A DNA stretch of 60,257 bases from JARRRL01 sp037380725 (GTDB lineage Bacteria; Pseudomonadota; Gammaproteobacteria; Pseudomonadales; JANQJO01). Numbering within the stretch: position 1 is the stretch's first letter; every line of letters starts with the position of its first letter. Made by a program: the position numbers and the translations under genes. Under the pieces are notes generated by a model that saw only the letters and a list, made by a program, of their open reading frames with translations, made no database searches and was not told the origin of the DNA. The stretch is from the NCBI GenBank assembly GCA_037380725.1, contig JARRRL010000023.1, positions 1-60,257 on the forward strand, written 5' to 3'. Below are positions 50,907 through 58,257 of the stretch, in pieces.

Positions 50907-52181
50907 CTAAAACACGTCGCTCACGCCAGACTCATTCTCACGAGCCCGGATGAGTGCGGCCTCGGCGTTACCCATCAAGTCTGCTGGAAACACCACCGGA
51001 TTCGGTAAGATGGAACTTACGCCAATACTCATGTTATAGGGAGCAGGATGACTCTTTTTCTTGCGCGACCACTGCTCAAACAAGCGGTTGCGCAACTTGC
51101 TTGACAAAGCAAGCGCATGCCGACGATCCGTATCAATCAATAAAATCACCACACAATTGTCGTCATACCGAGCAACCAAATCGCCTGGGCGACGCGTCAC
51201 ACCCGCCGCCAAGCGGCACACATCGATCAAGGCCGGCGTATTACCCGGATCAGTGGTCAAATCTGGCGTCGTTTGAACGGTTTTTTGGTTTATGCTCACC
51301 TCAACCAATAAAATAGCCACGGACTGTCGATTCCGCGTAGCGCGGCGCCACTCCTGTCGCAAAGCCCGATCAAAACTTTTGCGATTGGCCACACCCAACA
51401 CCGCATCCAAGGAGACCAAAAACGTCAACTTTTCCGACTGCTGCTCCAACTCCATAGCGGAAAACTTCGCCAATTCAATTTTTTGGTGATCCAAAAATTG
51501 CTGACGCCGCCACCGTTCCCACTGCGAAACTAACAAGCCGCCCGATACAGTCGTCAACACAAACAAAGCGTTCCACAAAAACCAGCGAACTTCTAAACCA
51601 TCTTGCAGATGATTCGCCCAATAGGTGTTAGCCACGATCAACGCCACACCACAAACCAGCATCACCTTCACCAAGGTCATTTGACTCAATATGACAATGA
51701 GTAGGAGCGCAGGCGCCAAACCCGCTGCATAAAAATACGTCAATTCATGATCCGTCACCACACTCAGAGACAAAAACGTCGCGGTGACAACCACACTGAA
51801 CAACCACACCACCAACGACACCATGTGCGCAAACGCGTTGACATAACTCAACACAAACAAGCCCATTGCCACCATCAAATAAGGGAGTCGCAATCGCCAC
51901 ATCACCTCAACAGACACGCCGCCCAATAAGGCATCCAAGCCGATGCTCAGCAGCACGATTGCTGTGATCGCCATGAGCGCAATGCGTATGCCCAACACGG
52001 CCTGCGCGCTATTGTTGCGAACATAGGCGTGCTCCAAGGGGGCAGGGAAACGTAAGTCAAACCACCTTGACCAAAACGTACCGATCCGCCATGCAGCCGT
52101 ATCATTCGCCACACTACTGTGCTGTGTGACGTGATGCCACATACCAGCAATGCCATGTCTGGATGATTCCGATTTCGCCAT
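50907..52181 (-). CDS. Membrane protein with degenerate GGDEF domain
   Basis: The 424-aa product has about six membrane helices in residues 60-245 (IALMAITAIVLLSIGLDALL and later segments), a short coiled coil and a GGDEF-like fold (VSLDAVLGVANRKSFDRAL, MSIGVSSI). The signature is replaced by YDDNC (ARYDDNCVVILL), and the usual acidic loop is lost, so cyclase activity is unlikely; it may bind GTP or c-di-GMP or act as a partner. GGAGGTG lies before the ATG at 52181; a start at 52196 is in frame. It is preceded on the same strand by the PqiA-like gene. Confidence 0.8.
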   Translation of the reverse strand: MAKSESSRHGIAGMWHHVTQHSSVANDTAAWRIGTFWSRWFDLRFPAPLEHAYVRNNSAQAVLGIRIALMAITAIVLLSIGLDALLGGVSVEVMWRLRLPYLMVAMGLFVLSYVNAFAHMVSLVVWLFSVVVTATFLSLSVVTDHELTYFYAAGLAPALLLIVILSQMTLVKVMLVCGVALIVANTYWANHLQDGLEVRWFLWNALFVLTTVSGGLLVSQWERWRRQQFLDHQKIELAKFSAMELEQQSEKLTFLVSLDAVLGVANRKSFDRALRQEWRRATRNRQSVAILLVEVSINQKTVQTTPDLTTDPGNTPALIDVCRLAAGVTRRPGDLVARYDDNCVVILLIDTDRRHALALSSKLRNRLFEQWSRKKKSHPAPYNMSIGVSSILPNPVVFPADLMGNAEAALIRARENESGVSDVF

Positions 52182-52279
52182 ACCCAACACCTCCATACCC
52201 TGTTGAGTATAGATTGAGGTGCTGTGAACAAACCTAAAAGAATCGATTTCAATCCCAATTCACCGATTTGAAAACGAGA

Positions 52280-52963
52280 TCATCGGCTTCTTATCGGCGA
52301 ATTCACAGCAACACGCGCTCGAGATGGCATATCCAGACAATACACAGCGGCAATCGATAACAGACAGTAGCCCAAGAAAAAATAGAATCCTTCGTGCAAC
52401 TGCGCGCTAAGGTGGCCCGAAGCTTGCGCTGACAGAAACGCCACCCAAATTCCCATTACAAACACATCAGCCATCGACCACTTACTGATCAAACGAATGA
52501 TAAACGCCAACACCCCATCGCTGCGCGCCGAGACGTGTAACAAACGCAATAACAAACAAATAGCCTTGAATGTCGGAATAATGATGCTGAACAACAAAAT
52601 CAGACATGCCACCATCGTATAGCCCTTGTCAAAGAGGGCTTTCACCGTCTGCAAAATGCTGTGTGTTTGATTCATCAATTCAACGGAGAAACCAAGGATT
52701 GACGTGGACGCTTCAATGGTCAACATGGGTAACACAATACCGGGCACCAAGAGAGTAAAAGCACTCAAGGTCAACATCACGCCAACTCGACGTCTGCTGA
52801 ATCCAGTCACAACACGACGCCCCCATCCACATACCCAGTTTGTCCGTCTAGTTATCTCACTATTTGTTTCCCGGCTTTTTGCCCGATTCTCTGCGCTTGG
52901 CACCTGAACTGCTGATTGATGAATCACTAACTTATTGGCCAGGCATTCAGAAGCATCCCCCAC
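52280..52963 (-). CDS. Paraquat-inducible protein A (PqiA) family, single domain
   Basis: The 227-aa product has an N-terminal polar region of about 60 residues and then four membrane helices of the PqiA domain: LSAFTLLVPGIVLPMLTIE, YTMVACLILLFSIIIPTFK and the signature ISKWSMADVFVMGIWVAFLS. Full PqiA has two such domains; one-domain relatives are common. The family is linked to envelope lipid transport with MCE partners, none of which is visible here. The start is GTG with an AGGAG ribosome binding site. Confidence 0.85.
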   Translation of the reverse strand: MGDASECLANKLVIHQSAVQVPSAENRAKSRETNSEITRRTNWVCGWGRRVVTGFSRRRVGVMLTLSAFTLLVPGIVLPMLTIEASTSILGFSVELMNQTHSILQTVKALFDKGYTMVACLILLFSIIIPTFKAICLLLRLLHVSARSDGVLAFIIRLISKWSMADVFVMGIWVAFLSAQASGHLSAQLHEGFYFFLGYCLLSIAAVYCLDMPSRARVAVNSPIRSR

Positions 52964-53423
52964 GACGCACTCTCCTCTCTTTCGCTCGCTGGCTATGACT
53001 CATTCGCTTGAATTGGCTCCCTTCCTCTCAAGCCAGCGCCACAACACACCGCTTTATACCTCACTTTATACCTCACTGTTCGGTACACTTTTTAACCTCA
53101 TTACAACGGGGTTCGACTGAATCCATGTCGATTTAGCCTTTGAAAGTATTGGACTATACCACTACCATCAGATCAATTGCGGTGACGCACGCAACAGAAC
53201 AGGAACTAAAAGATTAGTGTTACAATCAAAAAGCACTCAGACTTGAACCAAAAGGCTTCAATCACATGCCTGCCGAAATCAAAGAGGGCCTGACTTGAGC
53301 CGCCAGTTGATTGATCGACCTGTTACCGTATGGGTTTCCGTATAGGTTACCGTATAAGTCGATGATCCAAACCCTGCGGGCCGCCCATCCGGCACAGCCC
53401 AACAACGACTAAAGTTGAGTTAC
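52964..53423. other. Intergenic region between PqiA-like gene and prc
   Basis: These 460 bases between divergent genes hold no gene. TTTATACCTCAC is doubled at about 53051-53076, and CCGTATAGGTTACCGTATAAG shows a partial duplication near 53338-53358. Promoters for both sides are expected. Confidence 0.5.
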
Positions 53424-55751
53424 ATGTCCAACATTACCACGGTATTTTCTCGAAGAATCAAACACAGCGCACCCGGCATCAAGCGTGACATCCTTGAACA
53501 ATGCTTTGAAAAACAATTCTTTGAAAAACAAGGTCTTGAAAAACAAGGCTTTGAAAAACAAGGCCCCCACTCACGCACACCTTTCCAGAGGCGCATGCCG
53601 TCGTCTCTTCGGCGAATAGCCGCCCGACTCTACCTCGGGACATGGTGGGCGCTGGCGGCTACACTGACAACGACTTTAGCGCCAAACGTATCCATCGGTG
53701 CTTTCGAATTGCCAACAAACTTGAAGGAAATTCCCTTCAAAAGCTTGGCACCCATCCCCACACACAAAAAAACCAGCTCATTGATATTCAACGAATTATA
53801 CTATCGACACTACCGTTCTCTAACCGTAGACGATCACCTGTCGGCACGCGTATTCGAACGGTACCTGAGTCACCTGGACCCGCAAAAATATTACTTTCTT
53901 GCTTCTGACATTGCGGAGTTTGAGCCGTACCGATTCGCCTTAGACGACGCGCTCCAATCCAGCGAATTAGCGCCCGGCTTCACCATTTTCAATCGCTATC
54001 AACAGCGGCTCATTGAGCGACTGGTTTACGCCTTAGATTACATAGACAACGAACTGCCCAAGGCCACGTTTTCCGGTGATGGTCTGATTCAGGTGGACCG
54101 CAAATACGCCTCATGGCCCAAAGACGAGAAAGCGTTGAACGCCCTTTGGCGTGATCGATTAACCAACGCCGCGTTAACCTTGAAACTGGCTGACACTCCT
54201 CCGAAAGAAATCATTGAAACATTGCATAAACGTTACCGCAGTCAACTGCAACGTATTTTGCAAACCAAAAGCGAAGACGCGTTTGAACCGTTCATCAACG
54301 CCTTCGCGCAAACCTACGACCCACACACGCAATATTTATCACCTCGAACATCCGAAAATTTTAACATTAACATGAGCCTTTCTTTGGAAGGCATTGGCGC
54401 GGTGCTGCAAAAAGAAGACGAATACACCAAAGTCGTACGTCTCGTATCCGCTGGCCCAGCAGACAAGAGCAATCAGTTAAAACCAGCTGATCGCATTGTG
54501 GGAGTGGGTCAGGGCAATGACGGCGATATCATTGATGTTATCGGTTGGCGTATTGATGAAGTGGTCGATCTCATTCGTGGTCCCAAAGACACGATTGTCA
54601 CGCTCCGCATTATCCCCTCCTCCGCACAAAGCGACTACGACACCAAGCTCATACACATCCGTCGTGACTTAGTTAAACTGGAAGACCAAGCCGCTAAATC
54701 GCACGTTATCCAGGTGAAACGCGCTAAGCACACCCTGAAAATTGGCGTGATTGATGTCCCGGCGTTTTATGTGGATTTTGCCGGCGAACAACGAGGCGAT
54801 GAAAATTATCGCAGCACCACTCGCGACGTAAAAGCTTTAATCGCTCAATTGCAAGCGCAACACATTGACGGTTTAGTCGTCGATCTGCGCAACAACGGCG
54901 GCGGTTCATTGAGCGAGGCCAACCAACTGCTCGGCTTGTTCATTCGCCAAGGACCTACCGTACAAATCAAAAATAACAAAGCCCGCATAAAAGTACTCCG
55001 TGATCAAGACGCCGCCATTTACTACGACGGCCCAATGGCCGTATTGGTCAATCGACTGAGCGCCTCGGCTTCGGAAATTTTTGCCGCCGCCATTCAAGAT
55101 TACCGACGCGGCTTGATCATCGGTTCCCAAACTTTCGGCAAGGGCACTGTGCAAGCGCTGCGCGCGTTGGACCATGGCCAACTCAAGATCACACAAGCCA
55201 AATTTTATCGCATTTCCGGCGACAGCAGTCAGCATCAAGGTGTCCTGCCAGACATCGAGTTCCCCAACTTGCACGACATCAGTGAGATTGGCGAAAGCGC
55301 CTTGGAGAACGCCTTGCCCTGGGACAGCATCCGATCCGTCAAACACGATTATTATTACAACATTCCAAAAATCATCAAGCCTCTGACCCAACAACACAAT
55401 GCACGCATTCAAAAAAATGCCGATTACCAATATTTAATAAAAACCTTGGCGGCCAATCGCAAATGGGAAGATAAAGAATGGCTGTCTTTGAACGAGAAAA
55501 CGCGACAAGCTGAACGCCAGCAACGTCGCCAAGAACAATTGCAATTGCTGAATGAAAAACGCAAAGCCAAGGGCGAAAAACCGTTAAAAGCCTGGCCAGA
55601 TGAAGAAGTGGATTCCCAAGAAGTACTGAGTGAATTTAACGATGACGAGCAAGATGTTACTCAAGACGTGCTGCTCAAGGAAGCCAGCGAAGTCTTAACG
55701 GACCTCATCACTCAATCCTCGCCTACCGCTCTGACGCAAACGGGTGGCTAA
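53424..55751 (+). CDS. prc: Tail-specific protease Prc (S41 family)
   Basis: The protein is about 775 aa (E. coli Prc 682). It has an N-terminal signal/anchor (GTWWALAATLTTTLAPNVSIGA), the Prc N-terminal domain (YRHYRSLTVDDHLSARVFERYL), a PDZ region (MSLSLEGIGAVLQ, GPADKSNQLKPADRIVGVGQ), the protease core with GLVVDLRNNGGGSLSEA, SASASEIFAAAIQDY (catalytic Ser) and FGKGTVQALR (catalytic Lys), and a charged C-terminal domain. It degrades or processes periplasmic proteins with nonpolar C-termini. Before the signal peptide lies a fourfold FEKQG repeat (about 53505-53575, 15-bp units). A start at 53595 (MPSSLRRIAARLYL) would exclude this and give a normal signal peptide; which start is used is unresolved. 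Confidence 0.88.
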   Translation: MSNITTVFSRRIKHSAPGIKRDILEQCFEKQFFEKQGLEKQGFEKQGPHSRTPFQRRMPSSLRRIAARLYLGTWWALAATLTTTLAPNVSIGAFELPTNLKEIPFKSLAPIPTHKKTSSLIFNELYYRHYRSLTVDDHLSARVFERYLSHLDPQKYYFLASDIAEFEPYRFALDDALQSSELAPGFTIFNRYQQRLIERLVYALDYIDNELPKATFSGDGLIQVDRKYASWPKDEKALNALWRDRLTNAALTLKLADTPPKEIIETLHKRYRSQLQRILQTKSEDAFEPFINAFAQTYDPHTQYLSPRTSENFNINMSLSLEGIGAVLQKEDEYTKVVRLVSAGPADKSNQLKPADRIVGVGQGNDGDIIDVIGWRIDEVVDLIRGPKDTIVTLRIIPSSAQSDYDTKLIHIRRDLVKLEDQAAKSHVIQVKRAKHTLKIGVIDVPAFYVDFAGEQRGDENYRSTTRDVKALIAQLQAQHIDGLVVDLRNNGGGSLSEANQLLGLFIRQGPTVQIKNNKARIKVLRDQDAAIYYDGPMAVLVNRLSASASEIFAAAIQDYRRGLIIGSQTFGKGTVQALRALDHGQLKITQAKFYRISGDSSQHQGVLPDIEFPNLHDISEIGESALENALPWDSIRSVKHDYYYNIPKIIKPLTQQHNARIQKNADYQYLIKTLAANRKWEDKEWLSLNEKTRQAERQQRRQEQLQLLNEKRKAKGEKPLKAWPDEEVDSQEVLSEFNDDEQDVTQDVLLKEASEVLTDLITQSSPTALTQTGG
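53505..53575. repeat. 15-bp tandem repeat at the prc 5' end
   Basis: TTGAAAAACAAGGC-type units of 15 bp are repeated four times (FEKQF, LEKQG, FEKQG twice). They lie between two candidate start codons of prc. Confidence 0.9.
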
Positions 55752-55917
55752 CCTGCGCCACAACAAGCGCTGAAGCAAAAAATGAAACAAAAAATGAATC
55801 GCATGGAAGAGATGATGAACCAGATTCTCAAGCGACTCAGTCCAGAAGGAAGTTCAAATTCGCAATCACCTAACGATTCAGCAGACAACACCAAAAAGTC
55901 TTCCGCTAATAAAGTAG
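55752..55917 (+). pseudogene. Possible gene fragment with coiled coil, downstream of prc
   Basis: Just after the prc stop, the same frame is open with protein-like composition: APQQALKQKMKQKMNRM, EEMMNQILKRLSPEG and a polar tail up to about KKSSANK. It has no start signal and runs antisense into rpmA. It looks like a piece of a gene joined here by a rearrangement, or a read-through tail of prc. Confidence is low. Confidence 0.3.
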
Positions 55918-56087
55918 TGATCGCGCCCCATACCAATCCCTGCACCCGCACGGAAACGCGTTCCGCGCTGTCGCACAATAATTGTGCCCGCTTGAACCAA
56001 CTGACCACCAAAACGCTTAACACCCAAACGCTTGGATTCAGAATCGCGACCATTGCGCGTACTACCGCCCGCTTTCTTGTGAGCCAT
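55878..56087 (-). pseudogene. rpmA: 50S ribosomal protein L27, C-terminus lost
   Basis: The first 57 residues are a perfect L27 start: MAHKKAGGSTRNGRDSESKR, GVKRFGGQLVQAG, IIVRQRGTRFRAG and GMGRDH. After this the sequence becomes YFISGRLFGVVC and stops, where L27 normally continues TLFAL.DG.V.F for about 27 residues. No frame downstream restores the C-terminus. It lies 60 bases after rplU in the expected order, but obgE, the usual next gene, is missing; convergent prc follows. The end is therefore probably cut by a rearrangement near 55910-55917. The truncated L27 keeps the N-terminal part that reaches the peptidyl-transferase centre. Confidence 0.75.
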
Positions 56088-56147
56088 TATTCACCTCATT
56101 CTAGCTATCGTTTGCAGCCATCGCTGCAATAACAGTCAAAGCCGATA

Positions 56148-56459
56148 TCAGCCAGCAATACCCGTAATTTTAATTTCGGTGTACCATTGGCGATGCCCCG
56201 CTCGACGCATGTAATGCTTGCGACGCCGAAACTTAATAATATTAATTTTTTCACCACGGCCATGAGACACAATCTCAGCCGTTACTTTCCCCGAATCCAG
56301 ATAGGGTTTACCCACTTTTGCCTGACCGTCACCGCCCACCAGCAGCACGCGATCAAACTCCATGGTTTCACCTGGTTCACCTTTGAGCAACTCCACAGCA
56401 AGGGTTTCACCTTCAGATACCTTATGCTGCTGCCCACCCGTTTCAAAAATTGCGTACAT
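56148..56459 (-). CDS. rplU: 50S ribosomal protein L21
   Basis: The 103-aa product has normal length and sequence: MYAIFETGGQQHKVSEGETL at the N-terminus, then KFRRRKHYMRRAGHRQWYTEIKI near the end (quoted in part), the rRNA-binding basic block. The ATG at 56459 follows GAGGGTGAG. It leads the rplU-rpmA operon and is divergent from ispB, the conserved gammaproteobacterial arrangement. Confidence 0.95.
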   Translation of the reverse strand: MYAIFETGGQQHKVSEGETLAVELLKGEPGETMEFDRVLLVGGDGQAKVGKPYLDSGKVTAEIVSHGRGEKINIIKFRRRKHYMRRAGHRQWYTEIKITGIAG

Positions 56460-56858
56460 GGTTCTCACCCTCAAGACGCGTGACGAATGCTTGTGTCTTT
56501 TATAATCGATCAATTAACTGACAAATCAAACCATTTCGCGCCACAAATTTTGCTCAATTGAGCTGTTTCAATCCAACATCATCCCCCAGCGCCACGCCGT
56601 CATGCTCACACGCCATAGCCCTACACGCCATAGCCCTATTAGACCCATCACTCAACAGACCCATTGTTCAAATCTTAAATGATGAAGACAAAGCAGACCC
56701 GTGATCCGGAGGCAACCACAAGACGGCGTATTCTACGGCTTACAACGACTCGCATCAAGGGATTTGTTCCCTTCCTGCTTCCCATCCCGCTTCAAACACC
56801 AAGCTATCTCACCGTTCAACGCGAAAGAATCGTGACGCCTTGTAAGTCATTGAGTAAA
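56460..56858. other. rplU/ispB divergent intergenic region
   Basis: It contains a perfect 12-bp palindrome GCTCAATTGAGC (56552-56563) and a 15-bp tandem duplication CACGCCATAGCCCTA (about 56611-56640). A TATAAA on the minus strand (56499-56504) is a plausible -10 for rplU. No gene is seen. Confidence 0.55.
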
Positions 56859-57825
56859 ATGCGCAGACAAACTTACCAACCTGAAAGCATCTCATTTCAC
56901 GACATTATTGCGCCCGTTCACGCAGACTTTGCGGCTGTGGATGCCATGATTCAGGCTTCACTGCAATCGGACGTACCACTGATCGCCGAGATCAATGCTT
57001 ACTTAATCAACAGTGGGGGAAAACGTCTACGTCCCTTGATCGCCCTACTCTGCGGGCAAGTGATGGGATCGGCGGATGACGCTCGACAACACAAACTGGC
57101 CACCGCCGTTGAATTTTTACACAACGCCACACTGCTTCATGACGACGTTGTTGACAGCTCCAATCTCAGGCGGGGGCGCAAAACTACCCACACGGTGTGG
57201 GGAAACGCCACCAGCATTCTCGTGGGGGATTTTCTGATCTCACGCTCTTTACAGCTGTTAACGCAAATTGACAGCATGCCCATATTGCGTGTTTTCGCCG
57301 AAACCACCAATTTGATCGCCGAAGGTGAAGTCCTGCAGTTGCTACACTGCAAAAACCCAGAGACCAGTTTGGCGCAATACCAAGAAGTGATAAAACGCAA
57401 AACCGCCGCCATGTTTGAGGCCGCGGCACGTGGCGCCGCCATGATCGCCAACGCCTCACCACCCACCGTGGAAACCGTATCGGCCTACGCCCTGCACCTG
57501 GGCAACGCGTTCCAAATGATTGATGACGCCCTCGACTATGGCAGCTCAACCGACGATGCTGGCTTTACAACAGGCTGACCCCAATGACGCCGCTTTTTTG
57601 CGCAAGCTGTTATCGAACACACCAAGCACCGGCGATCAGAGCGACAAGTCTTCACTGCTACAAGGCGTCCACATCGTCCGAAACTGCGGCGGAGTCACGG
57701 GAACCCTGCACCTAGCAGCACAAGAAATCAACCATGCTTTGTCACAGCTCAGCGTCGTACCCCCAAGCCCAAGCACCACTGCACTGGCGCAACTCGCCCA
57801 CTTCACCTTGCAGCGCCAACAGTAA
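56859..57825 (+). pseudogene. ispB: Octaprenyl diphosphate synthase IspB, internally deleted
   Basis: From the ATG at 56859 the first frame gives GGKRLRPLIALLCG, LLHDDVVDSSNLRRGR (first Asp-rich motif), AEGEVLQL and NAFQMIDDALDYGSS (second Asp-rich motif), then stops at 57578. The C-terminal part is found in another frame up to 57825 (LALQQADPNDAAFLRKLL onward, LAQLAHFTLQRQQ at the end). The conserved KN.GDDL.EGKPTLPL block of about 19 residues is missing at the junction. GCTGGC at 57558-57563 fits both sides of the expected sequence, suggesting deletion between short direct repeats. IspB makes the ubiquinone side chain and is normally essential, so another copy or a sequence error should be considered. 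Confidence 0.8.
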
Positions 57826-58257
57826 AGCGGCGCTGCACACACAGCCCAGGCATTTATTGCAGGTATTTATTTCAGGCAGTTATCACGCCGAGTGATTGCA
57901 CAGGTTCCACGTTTCTCGTTAGAATCACCCCCCCTCCACGGAAGGCGCGGGGATTTTCAAGCCAGCGCACCGATATCGCGCCAAGCCTGTAACGTACAGG
58001 ACGACCCGCGCACTGGTATCCACGCAACGCCTGTCACAAATCCTTACTCAAACGGATTGTTCATCACGCTTGCGCACGACGTGAACACAGTGTCGCAGAT
58101 GGTCTGCGTGATCGTTTCGATTCAGAAACTCGCGTTCACATAATGACTCAATCAGCAACAGACCCAATCACCACTCGACCTTAAAATGAGCGTACTTTTT
58201 GACCAATGCCAATGCATCACGTTTTCGATCTCACGGGACAGAGAGAGCGCAACAGTT
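57826..58257. other. Intergenic region between ispB and pelA-like gene
   Basis: These 430 bases show no supported gene or strong structure. A short plus frame at 57892-58143 has no recognisable product. An in-frame ATG at 58186 could be an earlier start of the pelA-like gene. Confidence 0.45.
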
